From Adiantum capillus-veneris (taxonomy: Eukaryota > Streptophyta > Polypodiopsida > Polypodiales > Pteridaceae), in the NCBI GenBank assembly GCA_014529385.2, contig CM043964.1:4022997-4086996 (forward strand): a stretch of DNA of 64,000 nt, given 5' to 3'. The notes beneath the pieces were generated by a model, which saw only the letters and a program-made list of their open reading frames with translations, ran no database searches and had not been told where the DNA came from. Both the position numbers and the translations under genes were made by a program. Below, in pieces: positions 1 to 11,262 of this stretch. Each line of letters starts with the position of its first letter. The stretch's first letter is position 1.

Positions 1-118
1 GAGAGATGATACAAGAGACACACCATGTACGCTCCCAAAGACTGATTCATATTGAGGACAAGATAAAAATATATAGGTGAGACCAAGTTGAGTATAGTGA
101 GCCATATATAGCTCCAAC
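1..118 (-). repeat. LTR fragment, inverted copy of the LTR at 2509
   Basis: The reverse complement of this stretch begins TGTTGGAGCTATATATGGC and matches the sequence starting at 2509 over about 110 bases, with small gaps around the ATATAT tract. It is therefore the 5' end of an LTR in minus orientation, cut by the window edge. No polypurine tract is visible next to it on the internal side. The orientation relative to the copy at 2509 is opposite, so these are not the two LTRs of one simple element. Confidence 0.7.
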
Positions 119-127
119 AAAAACTGT

Positions 128-939
128 TATTGTAGCTTCTAAGGATGATGGATCTATGCTTGAAGAACTTGTGAAGGGCACACACGAGCTGAAATTAAAG
201 CTAGCAAGGCTTGAAGAAAAAGAGAAAACATATGGCCAGTTCATCAAGTCAAAGACCTCAAAATAGAGAGGGGTTTGTAAATAGGTGCATACGGTGTGAC
301 AAACCAGACCATCCTAGAAGGTACTGCAAAAGCTTCAAAGATGCCTTGGGTAAAAATATTATCTTCTTCAAAGTAGAAAAGATACATCTTAGTGAAACAA
401 GGAAGCCCTTGGCAACGAACTTTGGCAAAGGAGGGATGAAAAAGCTAGTTGAGGACATGGCAACCAGTAATTCTATCTCAATGGTTAAAGCAATAGAATT
501 TGTCTTAAAGGCCTATCAAGTCATGCTCAAAGGGTCAAAATCTATTGAAGATGTGAGTGAGAATGGGAAGATGTCTGGCCATGTGCGATGGAGTTATCTA
601 CGAAGGGAAATTTTGAGAGGGTTTCTTAGCAAACTACAATATGAAGTTGGTATAACCATGATGGGACATATTGAGTCTTTCAAATATATTATTAATCAAC
701 TTGATCCTGTTGCACAAAAGAAACTGATTACACTTCTCCTTGATACGGTGAAGGACTCCTCTTATGATAACATTGTTACTATTCTCTCTAATAAATATGG
801 TCTTGATTTTGACCAAGCCTGCATGTCTTTAATTGAATACTCTCAACGTCAAGAACGACGTGATGTTGGTCATGATACAGCTATGATTTCACAAGAGGAG
901 ACTGAGTCACAACAGATGGAACGTGTTTTTTATGCTTGA
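128..939 (+). pseudogene. Retrotransposon gag pseudogene with CCHC zinc knuckle
   Basis: The open part (from about 211) carries CIRCDKPDHPRRYC, a C-x2-C-x4-H-x4-C nucleocapsid knuckle, followed by a TNFGKGGMKKL segment that I associate with plant Ty3/gypsy Gag linkers. Upstream, in another frame (about 128-235), the ELVKGTHELKLKLARLEEK coiled segment normally precedes such a knuckle, so a frameshift near 235 separates them. From about 610 the sequence changes character (MGHIESFKYIINQL and onward) and resembles the UBN2-type Gag helices of copia elements. The frame may thus be a join of two elements. It ends at the stop near 937 and no protease or RT follows. Gag would package element RNA. This copy is broken. 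Confidence 0.6.
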
Positions 940-2494
940 AGGCGTTGGTACAGCTAAAGTTGGTCGAAGCTAGCAAGTGGTCTATGCCAGGCAAAGGGTG
1001 CAGTCGAGTGCAGTGCAGAAGGCTACGGCAGGTGCCAAGGCCCTTGGCAACCAAAGGATAGTGGGAAAGTATGCCTGATGCGGTTTTTTAGGCCAAAAGT
1101 GCAGCGTAGTAGTCCAGATGGGATGGCAGGTGAAAATGTCCAAAATGCCAAGTCAAAGCTCTAGAATGTAGAGTTCATCGTGCTCTAGAAGTTGGTCTAG
1201 ACGGCTCATCAAACGGAGCCCCGGTGCTCAAGATATTGCAGTTTAAAGAAAGAGTGTGTAGCAGATCCCCGACGGACAAGGCAGTTGGGACAGGTGGCCC
1301 GGGCTGATGTTAGTATACACATGTGTAGTGCTCGAGTTGTGGAGCATGCGTGTCTTCTCGGATTGGGAATCATAGCTCTGGATAGCAAGATATGGTCAGT
1401 TGAAGATTTTCCGGGGGCCGGGTCAGAGCCCACTTGACCGCATTGGAAGATGTGCCATCTAGCATTTTTTGAGCCTCGCCAAGGTTCTCGGTGGGAGTGT
1501 TCACCATGTGGAGCTAGTCGGAATCAACTGCACATCAATCGGATGCTTAGTCGACAAGATGCAGCGAGACGAATTTGGGAGCATTTGGAGAGTGGACAAT
1601 TGCAGATGGTTTTTTAACTTTTTTTATGGCCTTGGATAGCAAGCTCCAGGGAATTGGAATGCAGTGGAATTGGCACGACCAGGGACTGGCAAAGTGGGGA
1701 CTCGGCACCACTTTACGACTTGGTGATTGGATCACCAGGTGCCAGTTGGCAGACAAGAGAAAGGAGGGGAGAAGTGGGTTTTCCATGGAGGTGTTTTTTT
1801 AAAATTTCAAAGCCTTGGAGGCCACTCAAAAGGAGGTACTCCCTAGGGCTGCCACATGGGTGACAAATGTGCCCACATGCGTTAGAGGAGTAGCGGGCAT
1901 CGGGCTATATGGGCTGGGGTGCAAGCCCTTGTCTTAGCATGTGGGCTGGGAGCTCCCCTTGAGCGTGGCTATGGCGTGCAGTGATGGGCTCTGTGTTGGC
2001 GGGTGCAGGCGTCCCTGTTGGGCGCTGCTCGACGGAGGCGACACTATTTTGATGAAGAGGGGCAGCGGCCCAGGAGGCGCGCCCACGACGGGGAGGTGGT
2101 TACGGTGATCGCCGATGATGATGTGGCAGCCCCAGTGGGGAGAATGGTCCCGCGCCCCTAATTTTGGAAGAAGAGGGTAGGGGGCAATAGCGACATCGCT
2201 ATTGCCTCCCCCCCTCAGGTAAGAGAGCAATCTCGCGGAGGCAAAGCATAGAGGGCCAGTTGAGGCCGGGCAAACCAAGGCAGCAGAGGGCAGTGAGGAG
2301 AAGGCCGGGTAAAGATAAGGACGGGGCCAAGTGGGCCCAAACCAAACGTTCGGACAAAGAAGAGCAAAGGGCATGGCTATCCAGGCAAATCAAAGGGTGC
2401 AAAGTCAAGCCAAAGTGAAGGCCCAGTTTCTATAGGGTCTTGGGTTTTTTCCTTGAACTCCCCAAGGGTTTTTTCATCCAAAGCTAGAGACCTT
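940..2494. other. GC-rich non-coding interior of an LTR element
   Basis: About 1.5 kb without a recognisable domain on either strand. It is visibly more GC-rich than the surrounding DNA (runs such as GGCCAAGTGGGCCC), and open stretches on the minus strand are proline-rich by composition only. It sits between the gag fragment and a polypurine tract plus LTR, so it is probably untranslated internal sequence of a non-autonomous element. I see no gene in it. Confidence 0.45.
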
Positions 2495-2640
2495 TGTTTG
2501 AGTGGGGGTGTTGGAGCTATATATGGCTCACTCTACTCAACTTGGTATATGTGTATCTTGTCCTCAATATGAATCAGTCTTTGAGAGCGTAATGGTGTGT
2601 CTCTTGTATCCTCTCTCTCTCTCTCTCTCTCTACATCTCA
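2495..2640 (+). repeat. Polypurine tract and 5' part of a 3' LTR
   Basis: TTTGAGTGGGGGTGTTGGAGC is the classical junction: a purine-rich tract ending at 2508 followed by LTR sequence starting TG at 2509. The LTR piece continues through a (CT)9-10 run near 2611-2631. The distal end of the LTR is not clear. Polypurine tracts prime plus-strand DNA synthesis in LTR retrotransposons. The same LTR family appears inverted at 1-118. Confidence 0.65.
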
Positions 2641-2910
2641 ATAGGTTTTGGTTGCTTCTTAATAATAGCAAAAACTAGAGCACCATTGCTCACCACCATC
2701 TTGTCTCTTCCACGTTGTCTTTTTGCCAATAGGGAGACTGCATCTTGTACATCATTCCACCTTGTCTTCAAACCTTGCTCTTTATCTTTGTCTTCCAAGA
2801 GAATCTCTAGCTTTTATTTGATTTATTTGCCTGCTGCTTGCTTCTAGGAAAAGTTCTACCTTCTCCCTATCCAAGGAAGCTTGTTCAGTTTGTGATAGTT
2901 AAGCATAGTG
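2641..2910. other. Unassigned short interval
   Basis: Low-complexity pyrimidine-biased sequence between an LTR piece and a minus-strand gag fragment. It may be the rest of the LTR. No coding signal seen. Confidence 0.3.
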
Positions 2911-3345
2911 TCACTTAAACTCTCTGAGAAGCTCTGTAGCAAAAATCCCTTCTTTAGGCTTTGCAACCCAATCTAATAAATTTCTTTTGGTCACTCTCTC
3001 AGAGTCCTCCATAAAGTAGTCTTCCTTTATATCAAGCTTGAATTCCTCCCAATTTCTTCCATGAGCATTTTGAATTGCCCTAATACGATCTCTGATCTCT
3101 GGGACACAAACTAGCTCAAAACTTTGGACCATGTCTTCCTCACACACTTGGTTCAACTCCATTTCCTTCATATAATCTTGTAGATACCTTGTGATGTCTT
3201 TGCCATCAAACTGGTCAATTCTCTTCACATTGGACTACAGTGATTTTGTGGTTGAAATCTAGCTTCTTTTTGCTGCTTGCTGTTGCTGCATATACATGGA
3301 AAATGCTTGAAACATTTGCATGACTGCAGGATCAAAGTGCATCCC
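2911..3345 (-). pseudogene. Ty3/gypsy-type Gag capsid fragment
   Basis: The frame from 3228 reads IDQFDGKDITRYLQDYMKEM and continues with a W-E-E-F-K segment and a KRNLLDWV segment, the pattern of retrotransposon Gag capsid helices. Immediately upstream, interrupted by stops at about 3235-3270, the same strand encodes FDPAVMQMFQAF followed by a glutamine run, a usual Gag N-terminus. The C-terminal half, nucleocapsid and pol are absent. It is a decayed remnant with no promoter recognised. Confidence 0.6.
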
Positions 3346-3435
3346 ATGTAATGCCAAGGGCAAACCCAAGGGAGGTCACGGACCGGGCCGGCCAAGGGCC
3401 GCTGGCTGCCAATGGAGACAGGATCCTAGGGGCAA

Positions 3436-3491
3436 GGCCTATAAAGGGAGGTTGGGTAGAGGATCAAGTACCGCAGTTCCCATAGTCTCAC
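3436..3491 (+). promoter_or_regulatory. LTR end with TATA-like motif
   Basis: GGCCTATAAAGGGAGGTTGG at about 3436-3455 looks like a TATA core promoter as found in LTR U3/R regions, and the LTR appears to end just before the primer-binding site at about 3492. Upstream U3 sequence (3356-3435) is GC-rich. Only this terminal part of the LTR is recognised. Confidence 0.45.
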
Positions 3492-3507
3492 ACTAGTATC
3501 AGAGCCA
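3492..3507 (+). other. Primer-binding site, initiator tRNA-Met type
   Basis: TAGTATCAGAGCCAC differs by one base from TGGTATCAGAGCCA, the complement of the 3' end of plant initiator tRNA-Met. It lies directly after a probable LTR end in plus orientation. No recognisable gag follows, so the element is truncated or replaced. Confidence 0.55.
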
Positions 3508-4840
3508 CAAGACGGGAGAGCTATGGAGGAGGGGGAAGGACTCTCCCCCTTTAGGTCTCTCTCTCTGGAATTCAGTATGAGGCATGGCCTCTCTCTTGCT
3601 TTGGAGTCTTCTCTCTCTCCGTCGTTTTCAGGACATGCATGGTCTTGCATGTGAGTGCAAGCCATGGTGTGCAAGACGGCTAAGCAGGGGGCGGGGTTGA
3701 GGCAAAACCGCGTGTGTAGAGACTCTTGGAAAGGGGTTGGATTTCGGGCGTGTGCAGCAAGCCATGTGTCAGGAACAAGGAGGAAGTCCACCTACACAAA
3801 AAGACTAACAGATGGACTAGTTGGGAGCATGCTAGCCTCCTAAGCATCTTCCATCATAGGATGGAAGCGTGGTGAGCGACAACGCGAGGGCATGGAGAAG
3901 GTCTTCTCTGTGCAGAGACGCTGCACGCAATGGCTTCTTGAGGTATGCGTTTTTTTATAAAAAAATAGTTTTTGGCCACATAGCCGTTGTAAGGGATCTT
4001 TCCCCCATGAAGTAAACCAGTGGTCCGTTGTCGTGGCGTGCATAGACATGCAAGGGCATGCAAGGGCCTCTGCAAAGGGATCATAGTTGCATGGACAAGT
4101 GCAACAGGGACTCACACGAACTCAACACTATTGGGTAGGTCATTGGAATTCAAAATTGAGACTTCAAAGGCAACATTTTCGAGGCAATCAAGGAAAGTCC
4201 ACACAAGTTACTCGTGAGGTGTGCAATAGTGTCTGATTTTGTTGCCAAGTTTCTTTTCATGACCCTCTTGCGGTACGTCTCTAGCATGAACTCGCTATGT
4301 ACATTGTCATGAATCTTTTTTCATACTTGTGCCACTTCAACACTCCATGCGACACAAGCAACACTTGTGATCATTTCCACAAGATTTTGGTTTTTGAAAA
4401 CACTGTTTGCACCAACCATTCATAGTCAGCAAGACTTGAGTGCAACATCATCTTGTTTTCCAAGCACAATAGTGCTTGGGGTTACAATCAATTGTCACAC
4501 ATGTTTGCTAGGGCATGGATCCTATGCAAGTGGTCTGCCGTTGATGCGGCCAGGCAAGGACCACCCCTTGTGTTACCTAGAAAAGAGGGAAAGCAAGGCT
4601 TTCAGGAGCAAGACTCTACACATTGGATATATAATCACAAGAAAGCGGGACCCGCTTGCCAGGAAGTAGGCAACATAAGTACATGAAGTAGTGGTAAACA
4701 TTGATATCCATAGCTATGAGCTGAATCCAATGCTAATTTGCAGATGTTATCTCTAGGGGCAATCTCACGATTCTTAGTAAAGTGCACGATTCGGCAAGGC
4801 TGATTCTCTATGAAATTTTGACAAGGTCAATTTTTTCTAC
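3508..4840. other. No recognised gene
   Basis: Sequence after the PBS-like site. Open stretches on both strands are short and lack domains or compositional bias typical of proteins. Possibly leader or degraded internal retroelement DNA. Confidence 0.3.
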
Positions 4841-5538
4841 TTGGACAGATGTGTGTCAACAATTGTACATGTTTGCTATGAGAATTTAGTGTCAGTTTTG
4901 TCTCATCGTCCTGATAGACTTCTTGCAAGCAAGGATTCGCTCTATGACATATTGCCTAGTAGTTCCAAAGTTTGGAATATGCTATCAGCATACGACGTTT
5001 GGAGTCTTTGCAACATGTCTGCAAGATTTATTAATAGAGATTGGCCTAAACAAAGACACGAAGGCATATACAGGACATCCACAAGCTCTCAAGTTATTCG
5101 CATATATGGCTATGCACCGGTTTCGAGAGAACTACCAGAAACTTCACCACAGGTGGGCGACAAGGTTAGTAGATTTCAAGTTATGTTGTTCTTGTCTATG
5201 TTTTCCTTTTCGTTTTGGAAAAGATTACTCTGGTGTGCTTGGCACACTCCATAAGAAGCCACTATACAAAGCAAAGTGCTTTTCCAGACTTCATGTGAAG
5301 CACCACTTCTCTTATGTGCCAATGTATTATCAATTTAGTAGTTCAGATCAATGATAATGGCACACATCTTTGGCACTATGTGGATATAAGCTCACAGTTT
5401 CTACAATGGTGCACTCTGATGTATCCATGCCAGTGTAATCGTACAAGGCACGTCTACCAAAGGCTTACATGGTTGAGACTGTCATTGAAGCCAAAGGCTT
5501 ATTATTCCTTTTTTTACTTGGTATGCATGGCATACTAG
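4841..5538 (+). pseudogene. Possible remnant of an unrecognised coding region
   Basis: Overlapping open frames occur here. The one at about 4990-5200 contains a plausible protein-like stretch (LLIEIGLNKDTKAYTGHPQA, then RFRENYQKLHHRWATRLVDF) with helix-like composition. I do not recognise a family, there is no clear start, and neighbouring frames have cysteine-rich chance translations. It may be a piece of an element ORF or may be chance. Confidence 0.2.
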
Positions 5539-5869
5539 TGTGATGGCTATACAACATCCATCATCGCTTGTATTTCTGCTATAGCACTAGCTACTCTATC
5601 AAGGACGAGCTCTGTTATTTATGTGTTACAACATTTTGTGTTTATGTTTATTCTCAAGTAAAATTACATACATATGCATCTCGTTACAATCACGATCACA
5701 TACACAGGATTTCCATCAAGATGTGACTTATGGTACCTCTCTCTCCGGGAGAGTGGTACAAGTACACTATTGTATGCTTATATGATAAGCTAAGATACAA
5801 ACATGGTGTGCACTGGATCACATGCAAGGGGCATACAACACATTCGAATAAGGTATTTTCCTCAGCCAG

Positions 5870-5921
<52 letters not shown>

Positions 5922-7147
5922 CCTAATTCTCAGTGGGCAAGGTGAAACTAGGCATGATTTTTCTAAACTCTTTCTATGTCGATATGGTAATAGGAAGGGC
6001 TAAGAGCCATCTATTTTGCCAGGTCTAAGAGCCACCTATTTTGAAATGGCTAAGCACCATCTATTTGTAATCCATCAGTGACTGCTTTCAACATCGAACA
6101 AATATCTTCAGTTGAGTACCTGATTTCAATGGTCAAGCAAGAATCTTGCCATTACTAATTTTTTGGATGTCATTTTAGCACTACACACTTTGAGTGTGAA
6201 GATCAAGTTTAGCTTTTGAAAGTCTCAAACTCACAAATGCGTCTCTCTACCAAGGTGTACAGATGAAGCAAGCAATTCATACATCACGGATGTTCACAAA
6301 ACTCCTTGATTATGGATTTTGAGTCTAGACAAAATCCCGTTGTGAATACAATTCCAACTTGAGTGGATTTTCTATTTTATCTACAATACTAAGAGTGTCT
6401 GTGCAAGTCCAGTTTTGGGTTAAGACCTAGCTAGTGATTATTAAATCACTTATTACGTGTGATGGTCACTTCTTGGAATCTTCACACTTGCACTTTCAAG
6501 GAAATAAGTCCATAAACTGCCAAGGGCTCATGGATACTTTTAGCTTTTAGAGTTGACTTAAGAGCCCTGATGGACATTCTCGGTTCTCGCGGTGGCATGG
6601 TTAGTATTAGGGTTTACTCTTTTCTATTTGTTGTATTGTTTTATAAATTATATGTTTATACTTACAGAAAGCTGTCTTATTGTTTTTTTTTGCAGAATCT
6701 GCCAGATATGCCACTTGGATGCGATGAGATGTCTGATTAGACGACGTCAGTCTAGTTGTAGCTACATAGCACTAGTTTCCTTTTGTCATAGAATATGTAA
6801 CATGAGATGACATTCATACGTCTTTTTGTAACTATTGGAAGACCATGTATGTTTTTTCAGTAATGACAATGGTGTTGTAACTATTACATTCGCAAAGTTT
6901 AACAATCAAGTGATTTTGCCTATGATGTGTACAATTGTCATTGATTTACTTTCATCAATTTACTTTTGTCAGTTTTGTATCTTTATTCTACAAACAATAC
7001 TATGGATGATGGATTTAATGGTTATATTGTCTTGTGGGTGACTACTTTGGGTCTATATCTAAGCTTGCACTTTCTTTCAAAGGTGAATCTGGGCTTATTT
7101 TGGATTTATTTAGGTTTACTCAATTATTGAAACATTCAATATGGTTG
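5539..7147. other. Non-coding stretch with a CT microsatellite
   Basis: AT-rich sequence with a long (CT)n run at about 5873-5914. Three short near-repeats of AAGAGCCATCTATTTTG-like sequence occur at about 6001-6065. Short hydrophobic open frames near 6592-7041 are T-rich chance translations. No gene recognised. Confidence 0.4.
5873..5914. repeat. (CT)n microsatellite
   Basis: An uninterrupted CT dinucleotide run of roughly 21 units, one of many GA/CT tracts in the window. Confidence 0.95.
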
Positions 7148-7420
7148 ATGGGTGGCAAGGCATTCAATGCCCTGCCACCAAAAAAAAAATCTCTCAGGCG
7201 TCGCTATGAGCTTCGCTATATAAGGCTCTACAACATCGCTATAAACGTCACTATAGGTGTCCTGTAAACGTCACTATGATCGTTTCTATAGGCGTCACTA
7301 TATAGCGACGGCTATACCGACACATATAGCGACAGTTATAGAGACGTTCCTATATCGAAGTTTTTAGCGACGGTCTTAGCGACGTCGGGGAGTATAAAAA
7401 CCCAATGTATTACCGTCACT
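7148..7420. mobile_element. Inverted-motif cluster, possible DNA-transposon subterminal region
   Basis: A 29-bp near-perfect hairpin (GGTGGCAAGGCATTC and its complement) at about 7150-7178 is followed by a run of A. Between 7190 and 7420 the motif GTCGCTATA or GTCACTATA (complement TATAGCGAC) occurs about ten times in both orientations, including a palindromic GTCACTATATAGCGAC near 7297. Dense short inverted repeats of this kind, including TTTAGCGACGG, are typical of CACTA-type subterminal regions in plants. No transposase, TIR or target duplication was found, so the assignment is an inference. Confidence 0.4.
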
Positions 7421-7595
7421 AATAGCATCACAAGTGCACACAACCTCTAGTAGAATGTTCACTGACATCAGTGGAGCCAAGTATTGCAAGCTCAAAGATG
7501 AGGTGCAAATAGAATTTCAAAAAGTCAACCCAAGTGTTTATCCAGAGACCTGCACAAGTCCGCAAAAGATACATTTACTGCATATGCAATCAGGG

Positions 7596-8845
7596 TCATT
7601 GTACATGGATTATAGTGATCAGATCTATAGTTGAGAATTGTGGATGATACAACATATAACCTTTGATTTCAGTAATATAATCAACAAAAATACATTTGAC
7701 AGCCTTATCATCCAATTTTTTGTGTTGTGTCTGTGGCACCAAAGCATATGCCAAACAACCAAAAACACGCATATGCTCAATAGAATGCTTTCTATCCTGC
7801 CATGTTTCATATGGAGTAATAGATTGCAAAGATTTTATAGGACACCTATTAAGTACATAAGAGCACAGATGATGGCCTCAAGCCAAAAAAAAACGTGGCA
7901 AAGCTTGGATTTTTACCATACATCATGCCATTTCCGTAAGTGACTTGCTTTTCCTCTTAGCAACACCATTTTGCTGAGGCGTATAAGGCATTGTACAATG
8001 GTGTTTTATTCCATGACTAGCCAAAAGTGCATTAAATTCATGAGACATATACTCCCCCCCCCCCCCCTTTTTCACCATAGCCAAAAATTGTTTGAAGCAC
8101 ATAAATACTTTGGAATTCACTTTAAGCACATATACCCATGCATACCTGGAGTAATCATCAATAAAATTCATGAAGTAAAGTTAATTTCCCATGGAAGAAG
8201 TTTGCATGGGCCCACAAACATCACTATGCACAAGCTGCAACCTCCATGTGGCCTAGCTGAACCATCTTTTGGAAACTTAGAATGCTGCATCTTATTCAAA
8301 ATATAGCTATCATAGACATGGTTGACAAGTGCTTCAAGAGGTGTCAAAGAAGCAACCATATTAGATTTTTGCAAACGCAACAAACTTGCAAAATTAAGAT
8401 GACCAAAATGTGCATGCCAAAGTTTTGCATCTGAAATAGCCTTAGAATACACAATTGCAGTTGCAAAATTCTACCCAGACTTGTTATTCAAAGTGAGTTT
8501 ATATAGCTCGTGGCATAAAATACCAGATGCAACAATTTCATCACCAAAACTAAGATCATGTACTGTACATTTGTCATCCACAAATTTGACTACAAGACCA
8601 AGTCTAGCAAGCGCAGATACAAACAAAATATTCGTCTTGATCCCAGGTACATAAAGTGCATCAACAAGTGTGAAAGAACTGCCATTTGCTATAGAAAGTA
8701 CAAACTTTCCAACTCCTTGTGAATGAGATAAGAGGTATTGTTGGCACATGTAACTGAACTCCCATGAGGGACAGACTCAAGAGAGGTGAAAAAATCACGA
8801 TGTGAGGTAATGTGCTTTGTAGCACCACTATCAAAATATGTTAAT
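7596..8845 (-). pseudogene. Ty1/copia protease-integrase fragment
   Basis: Read on the minus strand from 8845, this has the copia order. A protease active site IFDSGATKHI lies near 8800-8835, followed by the protease tail VDALYVPGIKTNILF (about 8630-8680). A GAG-pre-integrase HAHFGHLN segment lies near 8400. The integrase core follows with DDYSRYAWVY, GGGGEYMSHEF and YTPQQNGVAKRK (8171-7923), then the post-core HMRVFGCLAYA segment (7770-7740). Frames are broken between 8168/8171, 7923 and 7829, and the catalytic region after VNSKVF is shortened. No RT, RNase H, gag or LTR remains. Integrase would insert element cDNA; this copy is dead. Confidence 0.85.
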
Positions 8846-9882
8846 GGGTGAAAAAGGTGAAAGAAAACATGGAAGGTGCAAGTTGAGTGAGGGATTGAGA
8901 GGAATGAGTATATGTGTGTGTGTAGAAGTGTGGAAAGTTGTGAGAGAAGACTATGGGCTACTTGTGAGAAACATGGGCAAACTCGGGTCCAATCAAAACC
9001 TCATACGTCACCAGTGGTAGATCCAAAAATTATGAAACTTTTTGAGGTGATTATTCATCCCTTGGTTCACGTTTTGTCTTGTAACCACCACTTCAAATTT
9101 GAAGTGGAGATGGATATAAAACATCCCACAAAAATGCCTACTTTTCTTCCCAAAAAAGTCTTGAGTGGCCCCCCTTTTGTTGAATTTGCATATGGCTCCA
9201 AAGATGAGCCCCTCCTTTCATGAGAGCATGACCTAATTGATTCTTAGAGGTTTGAAAATATGCATGGTTGTGGATTATGTATAAATATAACCTATGGATA
9301 TGATGAAAAAAGACAGGCTAGTATATATAAATAATTTATGGAATCTAGAATAGTGTGGGCTAAAAATATATTAAAAAAATATAAAAAATTTTAGGGAATC
9401 CAATAAGGAGGGCCATCATTTGTTTTTATTGATGTATATTTATTTACATGAGGTAAGAAAGAGTTTCTGTAGGAAATAGAAATTTAGTGAAAGGCAATGA
9501 ATGATGGTGGAAAGTATTTTTGAGGCTTTTTCTTAGGAGTGGATTCACACCAAAAATAAGAGAAGCTTGTGTGAATATATTTTTATATGGAATAAAGAGT
9601 ACGCAAAATAGTAAGAAAATTGTAGTAATGGTGAGTCAATGTACATATCATACATAGGCAAATAACACACACCTAGGTAGAAATGTTTAAATAAATATCA
9701 AAATAATTATGAAAAATCCTTATATTTAGGTCCTATATACAATGAAATGTTTACAAACAAATGGGTCATAATATAATTTACTTTTTTTATTTAATTTAAT
9801 TTTTTGGCTCAACTAACCCAGTGACTAGCTAGCTGAGAGTTTTTTAAGGAGATATGGAAAAAGTCCCCTAACTCACACACGC
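8846..9882. other. AT-rich, no gene recognised
   Basis: Beyond the copia fragment the sequence loses coding character and becomes strongly AT-rich from about 9240. It contains no recognisable domain, LTR end or RNA gene. Confidence 0.4.
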
Positions 9883-10160
9883 CTATGTACACTGAAAAGG
9901 TAGGGATAGCCACAATGTTTGGGTGATTTTGATATTGTGAGGTAGCTCACTATGGCAATTTTGAATAGCCAAAAAATAGCTATCAATGGGTATGTTATGT
10001 TGACAGATTTCTGGATGAACACCCTTGAGATCCTTATAAGACCAAGCAAAGATATCTCGGTATTCTTTCAGTAAGCTTAACAAAAGCTCTTCTTCTTCTT
10101 CTGCTATGTCATTTGCAATGTAGGAAAGCCTAGGCTCTTCTTCTAGTTCAACCAGATAGA
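9883..10160 (-). pseudogene. Pre-RT segment of Tat-like pol
   Basis: The minus strand encodes an acidic run, then LLKEYRDIFAWSYKDLKG and HPEICQHNIPI, the conserved lead-in to the reverse transcriptase domain of Tat-type gypsy elements. The expected RT palm (a YMDD box in this group) does not follow, because the homology stops near 9.88 kb. The fragment belongs with the linker and gag pieces upstream. Confidence 0.7.
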
Positions 10161-10883
10161 TATTTTTTGCATGTTCAGGTCCTTCGTAGGATTCGTCGTG
10201 TTTTCATAGTTCCCTGACAGGTTGTTCGACTATGATTTTTCGATCTTGGAGAGTATATTTATTGTAATGGGATGGAAAAATCATTACATCTTTACCATCC
10301 TCTTCTGTGGTTTCCAATTTGGTTGTATATATCTCCTTTATAGCTTTTTTCAACTCTTGATATTTCTTTTTTGGCTCAACTCGTGTCATGCTTGACTCCT
10401 TGTCCTGTTTTTTGGCTTTGCTTGAGTTTCCTTCCTCGTTTTTCTCGACGTTTTTAAAATTTTTAGACTTTTATTTGAAGGATATCTACTCATGATTTTG
10501 TCCTTGACACAATCATGTGCAACTATCTGCATCAGGAATTGTGTTCTATTGGATACTGATGGCATAGGTCTAGGTTTCATGTTTCTGGTGTCTCTTTTTC
10601 ATCTATACCATTTTTCTCTTCTTGCTTTCTGGTTTGGAAAGTCAAAAAGATTTTCCTCCCCTCCTTTCATGAGTAGCTTAGCTCTCACATGTTCTTTTTC
10701 CGACCCCGAATCATCTAAGGTAGTTGAGTGTTCTTCTAACTCATCTATTGCATCAGAGTAGAGATCATCTTCAATGTGAAGGGTTGAGATCATTTGTATC
10801 AAAATTATGTCATAGCCATATTCATTGCAAACTTGAGTAGGCATATGTTGAGAGAGAAAGAGAGAGCACATAAATATAACCCC

Positions 10884-11215
10884 AAAGCGGAAGTTGCTTT
10901 TCAGGTATGTACGTAGTCCACGAACGATAACTCAAAATCAGTGCAGAATTTGAAAAAACTTTCTTTTGCAAAGTTGTAGACCACATCGATTCCAGTGCCT
11001 TCCATTAGGAGTTTCTGCAAAATTGTTTTCAATTAGCAAAAAAATAAAAAACAAAAAGCGAAAGTTGCTTTTCAGGTATGTACGCAGTCCATGAATGATA
11101 ACTCAAAATCGGTGCAGAATTTGAAAAAACTTTCTTCTGCAAAGTTGTAGACCATATTGTAAACCAAAGTTTCTGCAAAATCGTTTTCAATCAGGAGAAA
11201 AATTGAAAACAAAAA
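10884..11215. repeat. Two tandem 171-bp units
   Basis: The units start AAAGCGGAAGTTGCTTTTCAGG at 10884 and the equivalent at 11055. They share most bases including the AACTTTCTT-TGCAAAGTTGTAGACC region, and differ by an internal change near the middle (ATCGATTCCAGTGCC versus a short ATTGTAAACC). Confidence 0.85.
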
Positions 11216-11220
11216 CGTAC

Positions 11221-11230
11221 TGCTCTGATA

Positions 11231-11233
<3 letters not shown>
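11221..11233 (-). other. Primer-binding site of the TRIM-like element
   Basis: TGGTATCAGAGCA on the minus strand directly abuts the LTR end at 11234. It matches the 3' end of plant initiator tRNA-Met over at least 12 bases. Confidence 0.8.

Positions 11234-11262
<29 letters not shown>

Noticed and set aside
1934-2408. Proline-rich minus-strand ORFs
   Set aside because: They arise from GC-rich composition; no domain, and no start context or neighbour supports a gene.
6592-7041. Short hydrophobic, membrane-like frames and an apparent GT..AG intron (6600-6690)
   Set aside because: T-rich non-coding sequence yields such frames by chance; there are no flanking exons with protein-like sequence.
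10492-10761. Plus-strand ORF opposite the Tat-like linker
   Set aside because: It is the antisense of the recognised minus-strand retroelement frame.
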